Shown one piece after another: positions 1-7,382 of a stretch of DNA of 51,819 nt (its first letter is position 1; each line of letters starts with the position of its first letter). Below the pieces are notes generated by a model. It saw only the letters and a list, made by a program, of their open reading frames with translations. It was not told the origin of the DNA and did not search any database. The stretch spans positions 1-51,819 of the forward strand of contig JALOOX010000044.1 of the NCBI GenBank assembly GCA_025454175.1, given 5' to 3'. A program made the position numbers and the translations under genes. The stretch is from Syntrophobacteraceae bacterium. GTDB taxonomy: Bacteria; Desulfobacterota; Syntrophobacteria; Syntrophobacterales; Syntrophobacteraceae.

Positions 1-25
1 GGGCAGTCGTCTTCATCCCGCTGCA

Positions 26-1156
26 CTATGGAGCCGGTTTGGCCGCCTCAGCCTTGATGGCTTCCATGTCGGGCATGGCCTTCGGGTTTCTGCCATAGGT
101 GAACGGGGTGGCGATGGAGCGCCACTTGGCGATGTCCTGCAGGAACTTCAGCTGGGAGTAGGCCACCTTGGCGAAAAGCGGGTTCTCCTTGGCGGACTCG
201 ACGACATACTTGTTGACCATATCCTGGATCTTGTCCAGCTCCTCATCGCTGATGCGGGTGATCTGAGTGCCCTTCTCCTCGAACTTCTTGACCGCATCGA
301 TGCAGCTGTACTCCATCTGGGTGAAGGACCAGACCATGTTGGCCATGGCGGCATACTTCAGGAGAATCTTCTGCTGCTCCGGAAGCTCGTCCCAGACCTT
401 CTTGTTGATCATGACGCCGAGGAGCGATGCGGGCTGATGCCAGCCGGGGGTGGACCAGAACTTCGTCACCTCGCCGAAGCCCATTCCCCAGTCGATGACG
501 GGGCTCGAGAACTCGGCCGCATCGATGACGCCCTTGTCCAGGGCCTGGTAGATCTCACCGCCGGCGAGCATGGTCTGGGCCGCTCCTAGCTCCTTGAGGA
601 GCTTGCCCTGGGTCTGCCCGGACATGCGAATCTTCAGCCCGTTGTAATCGGCCAGGCTCTTGATGGGCTTGTTGCTGCGGACTCCGGACTCCATGGGAGT
701 GACGGAGTGGGGCAGGTAGTAGATGCCGTACTTGCCGTAAGCTTCCTGGTACAGCTCCAGACCGCCGGCCTGGTAAATCCAGACCATGTAGTCCACGGGC
801 GTGAGCCCCATGGGGTAGGAGCCGAGGAGGTCGAACACCGAGTTCTTGCCCGTCCAGTAGTTGGGCCACTCGCCTCCCGCCTCGAGGGTCCCCTTGGCCA
901 CCGCATCGAACAGCTCGAATGCCGGAACCAGCTCACCCGCCGAGAACAGCTTGATGTCGAAATCCCCGCCCGAGAGCTCCTTGACGATCCTGCAGAAGTT
1001 GCGGTCAGATTCGATGAGGACGATGGACGGTGTCCAGGTGGAGCCCATGCGCCAGCGGACCTTGGCGGAAAAGGCCGGCGACGCCATGAGGCATACCGTC
1101 ATGACCACGCCGACGAAAAAGGTGATGGATCGCAGATTTCTTTGGAACCGTTTCAT
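26..1156 (-). CDS. dctP: TRAP transporter periplasmic solute-binding protein (DctP family)
   Basis: Predicted extracytoplasmic receptor of a tripartite ATP-independent periplasmic (TRAP) transporter, delivering an organic acid to a DctQM-type permease. The protein is 376 aa from the ATG at 1156, which has AAGGAGG at 1161-1167; the open frame extends about 114 codons further upstream, but that stretch has no protein character and overlaps the next gene's territory. Residues 1-30 form a typical signal peptide with a basic start and a hydrophobic core ending in ASPAFSA. The body has family features: a GLKIRMSG segment near the middle and an AAEFSSP/DWGMGFGEV ligand-pocket region typical of the branch binding keto or other carboxylic acids. 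A possible next start (ATG, 14-16, minus) begins 9 nt after the stop and could be the small permease, but it leaves the window at once. Family call firm, substrate unknown. Confidence 0.9.
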   Translation of the reverse strand: MKRFQRNLRSITFFVGVVMTVCLMASPAFSAKVRWRMGSTWTPSIVLIESDRNFCRIVKELSGGDFDIKLFSAGELVPAFELFDAVAKGTLEAGGEWPNYWTGKNSVFDLLGSYPMGLTPVDYMVWIYQAGGLELYQEAYGKYGIYYLPHSVTPMESGVRSNKPIKSLADYNGLKIRMSGQTQGKLLKELGAAQTMLAGGEIYQALDKGVIDAAEFSSPVIDWGMGFGEVTKFWSTPGWHQPASLLGVMINKKVWDELPEQQKILLKYAAMANMVWSFTQMEYSCIDAVKKFEEKGTQITRISDEELDKIQDMVNKYVVESAKENPLFAKVAYSQLKFLQDIAKWRSIATPFTYGRNPKAMPDMEAIKAEAAKPAP

Positions 1157-1286
1157 GATTGCCTCCTTGGATGGATGTGAAAGAGGGGGTTTCCCCGGAA
1201 GCAGAGCTTCCGCGAACAAGACAAACAAGGCGGAAGCGCCGATAATGCCTCCACAACCGCCTGCCTCTTCAACCCCTTCAGGAATC

Positions 1287-1691
1287 TCATCGAGATCCCT
1301 CGGGCCCTTCCGGCGGAACGGTTGCCAGAAGCTCGGCCACGGCCGCATACTCTCCAGTGGAGTTGCGGCAGCGCACCACGATCTTCCAGCCCTTGCCCAG
1401 CGCCTGTTTTTCGACGCGTATTTCGAAAAGAACCTTCTCGCCCTGATTGGCGAGTCCCAGGAATTCAACGTGGAGTGAGTGGTACTGAACGGATTCAACG
1501 GGGAGCCATCGGCGCAGCAGGGGAGCGAAGCAGAGCAAAAGATCGGGTGGCGTCAGGAGCCGCCCCGCCGCGGTCACCGCGGTATCGGCATGGAACGAGT
1601 GGTCGAGCCCATTGGCTTCATGCCCGAGCTCCACCTCCACGGTCCTGCGAAACCCATCCCGGAACTGGACGAAAGGCTCGTCGGCTCCCAT
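1287..1691 (-). CDS. Hotdog-fold (MaoC/thioesterase-like) protein
   Basis: A 134-aa cytoplasmic protein. The pattern of an N-terminal strand pair, a central helix (residues 40-60, TAAGRLLTPPDLL) and long beta strands (LHVEFLGLANQGEKVLFEI, then a KGWKIVVRCRN strand) resembles the acyl-thioester hotdog fold, where a 'F..pa..Gd.l.f...v' strand precedes the active-site helix. No catalytic residue could be assigned with certainty. It starts at ATG 1691 with a weak GAGGG site and ends 130 nt before the TRAP receptor on the same strand, so the two may be co-transcribed; an acyl-CoA-processing partner for an imported acid would fit but is inference. It could also be an uncharacterised conserved protein. 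Confidence 0.5.
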   Translation of the reverse strand: MGADEPFVQFRDGFRRTVEVELGHEANGLDHSFHADTAVTAAGRLLTPPDLLLCFAPLLRRWLPVESVQYHSLHVEFLGLANQGEKVLFEIRVEKQALGKGWKIVVRCRNSTGEYAAVAELLATVPPEGPEGSR

Positions 1692-2066
1692 AGGCCCTCG
1701 TGCTCACGCGGTCGGATGTTTCAACATGGAAAGGGGTTGCTGTTCCGGTACGAAACGTCATCCAGGCAGGAGCAATGAAAGTGCCATTCGAGGAGGAATC
1801 CAAAACTCAGCGTGATAACCGCAGGTTATTCAGCCTGCTCCGAAGACCCTCGAGGAATTCATGTGTGGCCTTTGGTCCACACCTTCCGGAAACAGGCGCG
1901 GAGCACCTGGATCCATGCATGGCGGACCATGTGTTGTCAAACGGCTACATGTACCCGAAGGTCAACATGAGGACGGCCTCCCTTTGACAATTGAGACGAC
2001 TTGAGCCATGTTGAATTGAGGATCATGGTATCGCTTTATTCAGAACAACAGGAAGTGAGGGACGTC
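1692..2066. other. Intergenic divergent region
   Basis: This 375-bp gap separates the minus-strand hotdog gene from the plus-strand metallo-hydrolase. Short open frames run through it, but none has a ribosome site or recognisable protein character. The only signal noted is a consensus TTGACA at 1984-1989, listed separately as a candidate promoter. Confidence 0.5.
1984..2012 (+). promoter_or_regulatory. Candidate sigma-70 promoter for the MBL hydrolase
   Basis: TTGACA at 1984-1989 matches the -35 consensus exactly. At 17 bp spacing the -10 hexamer is CATGTT (2007-2012), only 3 of 6 matches. Its position about 55 bp before the chosen start codon is suitable. Called by eye only. Confidence 0.3.
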
Positions 2067-2717
2067 ATGCGGATCATCCAGACCCTCGTCGGGCCCATGG
2101 AAGTTTTCAGCTACCTCGTCTTCGATGAAGAGACCCGGGAGGGAATCCTCATCGACCCCGCCGGAGACGAGGATCGCCTCATCGGGCTCCTGAAGGAGCA
2201 TGGGGTGAAGCTCCTCTACATCGCGAGCACCCATGGTCATGCGGACCATACGTGCGGGAACGGAATCCTCAAGCGGGAGACCGGAGCCCTGCTGGTCATG
2301 CACGAACTGGACGACGCCTTCTTTCAGATGCCCGAGTGCCAGGCGTGGGCCAAGGCCATGGGATTCGAGCCCAGCCCCCCCGCGGACCTGAGGGTTCGGG
2401 ACGGCGACGAGCTCACCTTCGGTGGACACACCATGAGGTTTCTCCATACCCCGGGGCACTCGCCGGGGGCCTGCTGCATCTGGATCGACGGGAATCTGTT
2501 CACGGGAGACACCCTGTTCGTGGGCGCGGTGGGCAGGACGGATCTCCCGGGCAGCTCCTTCGAGCAACTGCTGGGATCGCTGAAGAGCAAGATCCTTCCG
2601 CTGCCTCCCGACACGGTTGTCTGGCCCGGCCATGACTACGGAGATCATCCCCGATCCACTTTGGGGGATGAAATGGACAACAACCCCTACATTACGGATT
2701 TTTTGACCGATGATTGA
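2067..2717 (+). CDS. MBL-fold metallo-hydrolase (glyoxalase II-like)
   Basis: A 216-aa cytoplasmic zinc hydrolase of the metallo-beta-lactamase superfamily. The metal-binding motif HGHADH is at residues 56-61, followed by a TPGHSPG histidine loop, a GDTLF aspartate region and the terminal PGHDYG histidine. This set and the length fit the glyoxalase II/YcbL-like branch acting on thioesters such as S-lactoylglutathione; the true substrate cannot be read from sequence. The start was set at ATG 2067, preceded by AGTGAGGGA, rather than the upstream in-frame codon at 2001, because family members begin just before 'iiqtlvgP'. Its stop overlaps the next gene's start by 8 nt, indicating translational coupling. 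Confidence 0.88.
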   Translation: MRIIQTLVGPMEVFSYLVFDEETREGILIDPAGDEDRLIGLLKEHGVKLLYIASTHGHADHTCGNGILKRETGALLVMHELDDAFFQMPECQAWAKAMGFEPSPPADLRVRDGDELTFGGHTMRFLHTPGHSPGACCIWIDGNLFTGDTLFVGAVGRTDLPGSSFEQLLGSLKSKILPLPPDTVVWPGHDYGDHPRSTLGDEMDNNPYITDFLTDD

Positions 2718-3264
2718 TGAATTTTCGGTGCTGGACATCATGGTGTTCGAGACTCCCATCGGCTTCATTCTGGCCGGAAGCGGCAAGCATGGCATTCGCC
2801 TGGTTTCGCACCTCGGCGACTCCAGGCCCGGCGAAGCCGATCTCATGGCCATGGTCCAGTCCGCCTGCCCGGGCTTCAAGGCCAGCCTGGACCATGGATC
2901 CCTGCTGCTGGATGAAGTGCAACATCGAATCCTGGCCTATCTGAAGGAAGGTGCGCCCCTGCCTTACTTCGCGCTGGACCTTCGCGACGGGACCCCTTTT
3001 CAGCAGAAGGTATGGGAGGCGCTCACCCGGATTCCCATGGGGGAGACCCGCACCTACCGCGAGATTGCCGATCAGATTGGCCGTCCGCGGGCATCGAGGG
3101 CCGTGGGACAGGCCTGTGCCCGCAATCCGATCCTCCTCCTCGTTCCCTGCCACCGTGTGACCGCCGAAGGAGGGGGGCTGGGTGGGTTCTCGTGCGGAAT
3201 CGGAGTCAAGCAGGCGCTCCTGGCCCTCGAGAAAAACGGACGACTCCCCGGCTCCACAAGCTGA
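2710..3264 (+). CDS. ogt: Methylated-DNA--protein-cysteine methyltransferase
   Basis: A 184-aa suicide DNA-repair protein that transfers alkyl groups from O6-alkylguanine (and O4-alkylthymine) to its own cysteine. The active-site motif PCHRV is at residues 146-150 with acceptor Cys147. The preceding helix-turn-helix with its arginine finger (GRPRASRAVGQA, about 124-135) and the FQQKVWEAL helix (97-105) are intact. The N-terminal RNase H-like domain is present but short and divergent, as in Ogt-type single-function enzymes. There is no AdaA domain, so it is not an Ada regulator. It overlaps the upstream metallo-hydrolase by 8 nt. Confidence 0.93.
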   Translation: MIDEFSVLDIMVFETPIGFILAGSGKHGIRLVSHLGDSRPGEADLMAMVQSACPGFKASLDHGSLLLDEVQHRILAYLKEGAPLPYFALDLRDGTPFQQKVWEALTRIPMGETRTYREIADQIGRPRASRAVGQACARNPILLLVPCHRVTAEGGGLGGFSCGIGVKQALLALEKNGRLPGSTS

Positions 3265-3444
3265 ACGCGGGTCCGCCCCGGCGGCCTGGGTCGAGTATTC
3301 CGCGCAAGAGCTGGATGCCGGCTTGACAGCTTTCATGCCCTGGACCTATCTTACACCTTTTTGAGAGCCCAACGCATCCGGGATGAATCCGAAGCCCAAT
3401 TGATTCGGTTGAACTGACTGGTCCGGTGAGACGGAGGCGCACCA

Positions 3445-4794
3445 TTGAAAGAGAAGAACCTGAAGCGAAAAGATCGGATCGAGGCCCCCAAGGGACCTCT
3501 TGGCGTGCTCATTCCAGGCATCGGTGGAGCCGTGAGCACCACCTTCATCGCCGGTGTGGAGCTGGTTCGCAAGGGGCTGGCGGAGCCCATCGGCTCTCTC
3601 AGTCAGCTGGCCACCATCCGTCTGGGGAAGCGGACCGAACGGCGCAGTCCGAAAATCAAGGATTTCATACCGCTGGCATCCCTTGACGACCTGGTCTTCG
3701 GCGGCTGGGACATCTACGAGGCCAACGCATTTGAGGCGGCGCTTTACGCAAGAGTGCTGAGGCGGGACCACCTGGACTCCATCAAGGATTTCCTGAGCAC
3801 CGTCCGACCCATGAAAGCGGTGTTCGACCGCCAATTCGTCCGCAACCTGGACGGCACCTTCATCAAGGAAGACCGGGACCTGCGCGCCCGCGTGGAGGCC
3901 CTCAAGGAGGACATCGCCCTTTTCAGGCTCACCCACGGCGCCGAGCGCTGCGTCATGATCTGGTGCGGCAGTACCGAGATATTCCTCAAGCAGGAAGACG
4001 ATATCCACGGCTCCATCGAAGCGCTCCAGAAAGCCATCGATCGCAACGACCCACGCATCCCCCCGAGCATGCTCTACGCGGTGGCCGCCCTGGAGAGCGG
4101 GGTTCCCTTCATCAATGGCGCTCCCAACCTGACCATCGACATTCCGGCCATGCTGGAGCTGTCCGTCACGCGAAATGTCCCCATTGCGGGAAAGGATTTC
4201 AAGACGGGCCAGACCCTCATGAAGACGATTCTGGCGCCTGGCCTCAAGGCGCGCATGCTGGGCCTGGAAGGATGGTACTCCACCAACATCCTGGGCAACC
4301 GCGACGGGCTGGTCCTGGACGATAAGGACTCCTTCAGGACCAAGGAGGAGAGCAAGCTGTCGGTACTCGAGTACATCCTCCAGCCGCATCTCTACCCGAC
4401 CCTCTACAAGAACTACTACCACAAGGTCACCATCAACTACTATCCTCCCCGGGGCGACAACAAGGAAGGCTGGGACTGCATCGACATCTTCGGCTGGCTC
4501 GGCTACCCCATGCAGATCAAGGTCGATTTCCTTTGCCGGGACAGCATCCTGGCGGCGCCGCTGGTGGCGGACCTGGCGCTCTTCATGGACCTGGCGCAGC
4601 GGGTGGGCATGAGCGGCATTCAGGAGTGGCTTTCCTTTTACTTCAAGAGCCCCATGCACAAGGAAGACCTCTACCCCGAGCACGACCTGTTCATACAGCT
4701 CATGAAGCTCAAAAATACGCTCCGATACCTCATGGGCGAGGAGCAGATCACCCACTTCGGCCTGGACTATTACATGAACGGAGAAAGCGAATAG
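3445..4794 (+). CDS. ino1: Inositol-3-phosphate synthase
   Basis: NAD-dependent isomerase converting glucose 6-phosphate to 1L-myo-inositol 3-phosphate, the committed step to inositol phospholipids and inositol-derived solutes. The 449-aa protein has the Rossmann motif GVLIPGIGGAVSTT at residues 20-33 and the family segments NVPIAGKDFKTGQT and GWYSTNILGNRDG. These carry the substrate-binding lysines and the deamidation-type asparagines, and the C-terminal KVDFLCRDSILAAPLV follows. It resembles the longer actinobacterial/deltaproteobacterial form rather than the short archaeal one. The start is TTG at 3445, supported by GGAGG at 3433-3437. The small gene at 4808 follows by 13 nt. A SuhB-like monophosphatase at 38536 could complete the route to free inositol. 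Confidence 0.9.
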   Translation: MKEKNLKRKDRIEAPKGPLGVLIPGIGGAVSTTFIAGVELVRKGLAEPIGSLSQLATIRLGKRTERRSPKIKDFIPLASLDDLVFGGWDIYEANAFEAALYARVLRRDHLDSIKDFLSTVRPMKAVFDRQFVRNLDGTFIKEDRDLRARVEALKEDIALFRLTHGAERCVMIWCGSTEIFLKQEDDIHGSIEALQKAIDRNDPRIPPSMLYAVAALESGVPFINGAPNLTIDIPAMLELSVTRNVPIAGKDFKTGQTLMKTILAPGLKARMLGLEGWYSTNILGNRDGLVLDDKDSFRTKEESKLSVLEYILQPHLYPTLYKNYYHKVTINYYPPRGDNKEGWDCIDIFGWLGYPMQIKVDFLCRDSILAAPLVADLALFMDLAQRVGMSGIQEWLSFYFKSPMHKEDLYPEHDLFIQLMKLKNTLRYLMGEEQITHFGLDYYMNGESE

Positions 4795-4807
4795 GAGGGA
4801 GTCGGGA

Positions 4808-5083
4808 TTGGATTCACCAGCAAAACACCGCCATGGCTTCGTGGAATCCTATGATGGGATGGTCGCCTTCGGATTCTCGAGGGACGTCGACGAGAAGTCG
4901 CTCATATACTACCTGCAGAAATTTTCGGATGATGACCTTATGAGCATCCTGATCCCCAGGCTCAGCGATGCGGAGATCGACAACATCTTCACCCTGCTCA
5001 GCAGCACCATGAGGAAGCACCTCAAGGAATCCGAGTATCATCGGTATTTCCTGAAGGACGACCATCACTCCCACGGGGACTGA
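4808..5083 (+). CDS. Small conserved protein of unknown function
   Basis: A 91-aa soluble protein starting at TTG 4808 behind AGGAGGGA. I do not recognise a named family. The composition is acidic and helical: a DEKSLIYYLQKFSDDDLMSILIPRLSDAEID stretch, read here only as short blocks, alternates leucines in a way that suggests two or three amphipathic helices. The C-terminus ends in a histidine-rich KDDHHSHGD tail that might bind metal. It follows the inositol synthase closely and is probably in the same transcript; no function is proposed. Confidence 0.7.
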   Translation: MDSPAKHRHGFVESYDGMVAFGFSRDVDEKSLIYYLQKFSDDDLMSILIPRLSDAEIDNIFTLLSSTMRKHLKESEYHRYFLKDDHHSHGD

Positions 5084-5099
5084 TGCCTTGGGAGGAGGT

Positions 5100-5129
5100 C
5101 CGGCCCTCGAATGCCGCTTCGGGGGCCGG
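5100..5129. terminator. Hairpin between convergent genes
   Basis: An 11-bp stem (5100-5110 with 5119-5129, one mismatch, GC-rich) around an 8-nt loop sits in the 75-nt gap between two convergent genes. There is no long T tract on either side, so termination may be inefficient or Rho-assisted. It could serve both strands. Confidence 0.45.
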
Positions 5130-5158
5130 GATCGCTCCCGATACCGACATGAGTCTTT

Positions 5159-6271
5159 TCATCCTTCCCGGGTGTGTGCGGCTTTCCCTTGCTCCTCCAC
5201 CCAATCCCCCAGCGCCGCCAGCAGGCGACGGTTCTCCTCGGGCAGCCGAATGGCGATACGGAAGAAACGCTCATCCAGTCCATCAAAATTGGCGCAATCG
5301 CGAACCAGGATCCTGTGCCGCTCCAGCAGATCCCGCTGGAGCATTCCGGCGTCGGGAAGACCATCGTCGATGCGGACGAGCAGGTAATTGGCCACTCCCG
5401 GCATCGACCTGCCAAGCCCCAGCTTGGCGATTCCAGATGCCAGCAGGTCACGCTCCCGGTTGACGAGCTCCATGGTTTCGGCTCGATAGGATTCCTGTCT
5501 CACGCAGAACACGCCGGCAATCTGTGCAAAGGCATTGATGGACCATGGTGGAATGAACTGGCGGACCTTCGAGGCAAGTCCCGGCGAGGCGAGGAGGTAG
5601 CCCAGCCGCAGTCCGGGAATGGCGTAAAACTTGGTCATGGACCGGATGAGGACGAGGGGAGTCGACTCAGTCATCATGGATTTGAGAGAATCCTTCTCGC
5701 TGAAATCCACGAAGGCCTCGTCGATGATCCCGGTCCAGCCTCCCGACCGGCAGTTCTCCAGCACCCATTGTCGCACTTCGGGATCCAGCAGGGTTCCCGA
5801 AGGACTGCCGGGATGCGTGAGAAGAACGGCATCAGGCCTGACTTTGGCGAAACAGGGCTCGAGATCGTGGAGGGCCGGCTGGAAAAGGTTCTCCTCGGCG
5901 GAAGCCAGCCGGTGCAATTTGACCTCTTCGCGTTCAAAGGCCCGCTGGTACTCGCTGAAAGTCGGAACGGCGATGATGGCGCTCTTGAGCTTCAAGGCCC
6001 TGGCCAGCCAGTAAATCAACTCGGTGGATCCGTTGCCCACCACGATCCAGTCGGGCGGAGCTCCGTGGAGCTCCGAAAGGGCCTCGATCAATTCACGGTT
6101 GGAGATATCGGGGTAATGCCCGAGCCTCGAAAAGCCTTTCCGGAGCTCCTCCCACAACCCCGGTGGAGGGCCGAGAGGATTGATGCTGGCACTGTAATCC
6201 AGGATGTCGTCGGGAGAGCACTTCAGCTGGTGCGCGATTTGATAGACGTTGCCGCCGTGGGGAAAGCTCAT
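5159..6271 (-). CDS. cobD: L-threonine-O-3-phosphate decarboxylase
   Basis: A fold-type I PLP enzyme that makes (R)-1-amino-2-propanol O-2-phosphate, the linker joining the corrin ring to the lower nucleotide loop of cobalamin. The 370-aa protein shows the expected N-terminus (HGGNVYQIA, DYSASINPLG), the phosphate-contact region GNGSTELIYWLARA, and the Schiff-base lysine in SMTKFYAIPGLRLGY. It is named cobD in enterobacteria and cobC in Pseudomonas-type nomenclature. It is the last gene of the minus-strand cobalamin operon, 126 nt after cbiB, and the gap holds a heptanucleotide repeat tract ending 23 nt before its start codon. The final residues face a hairpin terminator. Confidence 0.92.
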   Translation of the reverse strand: MSFPHGGNVYQIAHQLKCSPDDILDYSASINPLGPPPGLWEELRKGFSRLGHYPDISNRELIEALSELHGAPPDWIVVGNGSTELIYWLARALKLKSAIIAVPTFSEYQRAFEREEVKLHRLASAEENLFQPALHDLEPCFAKVRPDAVLLTHPGSPSGTLLDPEVRQWVLENCRSGGWTGIIDEAFVDFSEKDSLKSMMTESTPLVLIRSMTKFYAIPGLRLGYLLASPGLASKVRQFIPPWSINAFAQIAGVFCVRQESYRAETMELVNRERDLLASGIAKLGLGRSMPGVANYLLVRIDDGLPDAGMLQRDLLERHRILVRDCANFDGLDERFFRIAIRLPEENRRLLAALGDWVEEQGKAAHTREG

Positions 6272-6294
6272 GAGTGATCGCTTTCGGCAGAAGA

Positions 6295-6343
6295 AGGTTT
6301 CAAGTTTCAGGTTTAAGGTTTCAAGTTTGAAGCTCCAGGCTTC
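6295..6343 (-). repeat. Heptanucleotide repeat tract 1 (cobD leader)
   Basis: Seven imperfect 7-mers in tandem on the plus strand (AGGTTTC, AAGTTTC, AGGTTTA, AGGTTTC, AAGTTTG, AAGCTCC, AGGCTTC). On the transcribed minus strand the unit reads GAAACYT. The tract ends 23 nt upstream of the cobD start codon. Related tracts occur at 29998-30032, 35092-35126 and 48167-48208. Confidence 0.75.
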
Positions 6344-6397
6344 AGCAAGGTCTCGGACTCTCGCATTCCGGCCTGCGGCTGCCGCGGCCCCGTTGGT

Positions 6398-7366
6398 TCA
6401 GGCCAATCTCCCCCAAAGGGCGAAGAGGATGCCGAGGGCCATGAGGAAAGCCAGGAAAGATGTGGCGTACATCAAACGGATCATGGACGAGTACACTTCG
6501 GGGCTCAGGGGATTGACATCTTCACCCAGGGTCGGCTTCATGACGACCTGGCCGAAATAGGTGCTGGATCCCCCGAGCTGGATGTGGAGAGCCCCCGCGG
6601 CAGCGGCTTCGGGATAGCCGGCGTTGGGGCTTTTCATTCGGCGCGCGTCCTTCCGGGCCACCTTCCAGGCGTTTCGCCAGTCCAATCCCAGGGCAGCGGC
6701 GGCGGCCGCCATCAAAAGAGCCGTCAGCCGCGAGGGGACAAAGTTGACCACGTCATCCGCGCGGGCCGCAAACCATCCGAAATAGCGATATCGGTCGTTG
6801 AGGTAACCCACCATGGAATCCATGGTGTTGACGGCCTTGTACGTCATGGCGCCCACGGGCCCTCCCAGGGCAAGAAAGAGGAGCGGCGCGACGATCCCGT
6901 CGGAAATATTCTCGGCGACGGTTTCGATGACGGCCCTCAGGATCTCCCTTTCACCCAGCTGGCTGGTATCGCGGCTCACGATCCAGGACAGCCGCTTCCT
7001 CGCGGCGGGAAGATCCCCGGCCGCCAATGCGCGGACCACGGCCCGCGATTCGGCGTGGAGGCTTCTCGTGGCCAGGACCGCGTAAGAGATCCAGATGCTC
7101 AGGACGGCACCGGCCACCGGGTGAAGGAGCCAGACCAGCTTGACGCAGGCCAGCGTGGTGCAGGCCACCCCGCCCACCACCATCAGCCAGAAAATGAGCC
7201 CGGCGATGCGCTGGTAGCCGGGGGAGCCGTCCTCATCGTGGAAGAGCGACTCGCACCATTCGATCCAGCGGCCGATCCAGCGCACCGGGTGCGGCCAGCC
7301 CGATGGGTCTCCCAGGAGCAGGTCCAGGAAATATGCCGCCGTCAAGTGCCAGGGAAGGAAAACCAT
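6398..7366 (-). CDS. cbiB: Adenosylcobinamide-phosphate synthase
   Basis: An integral membrane enzyme that condenses adenosylcobyric acid with aminopropanol (phosphate) during cobalamin assembly. The 322-aa protein has the family start (AAYFLDLLLGDPSGWPHPVRWIG), the SRDTSQLGEREILRAVIETVAEN signature read in its short blocks, and several hydrophobic helices, including one at about residues 55-100 and one at the C-terminus (ATSFLAFLMALGILFALWG). It starts at ATG 7366, 16 nt after the cobQ stop. The next gene cobD supplies its substrate, so the order agrees with pathway order. Confidence 0.93.
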   Translation of the reverse strand: MVFLPWHLTAAYFLDLLLGDPSGWPHPVRWIGRWIEWCESLFHDEDGSPGYQRIAGLIFWLMVVGGVACTTLACVKLVWLLHPVAGAVLSIWISYAVLATRSLHAESRAVVRALAAGDLPAARKRLSWIVSRDTSQLGEREILRAVIETVAENISDGIVAPLLFLALGGPVGAMTYKAVNTMDSMVGYLNDRYRYFGWFAARADDVVNFVPSRLTALLMAAAAAALGLDWRNAWKVARKDARRMKSPNAGYPEAAAAGALHIQLGGSSTYFGQVVMKPTLGEDVNPLSPEVYSSMIRLMYATSFLAFLMALGILFALWGRLA

Positions 7367-7382
7367 GGATCAGCCGGTCCCC

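Noticed and set aside
1..16. Start of a DctQ-type permease gene
   Set aside because: An ATG exists at 14-16 (minus) just after the receptor stop, but only five codons are visible and the ribosome site is weak.
1157..1498. N-terminal extension of the TRAP receptor frame
   Set aside because: A perfect ribosome site and a signal peptide mark ATG 1156 as the start; the extension overlaps the hotdog gene.
6295..6343. CRISPR array
   Set aside because: The repeats are 7-mers in direct contact, without spacers, and no cas gene is present.
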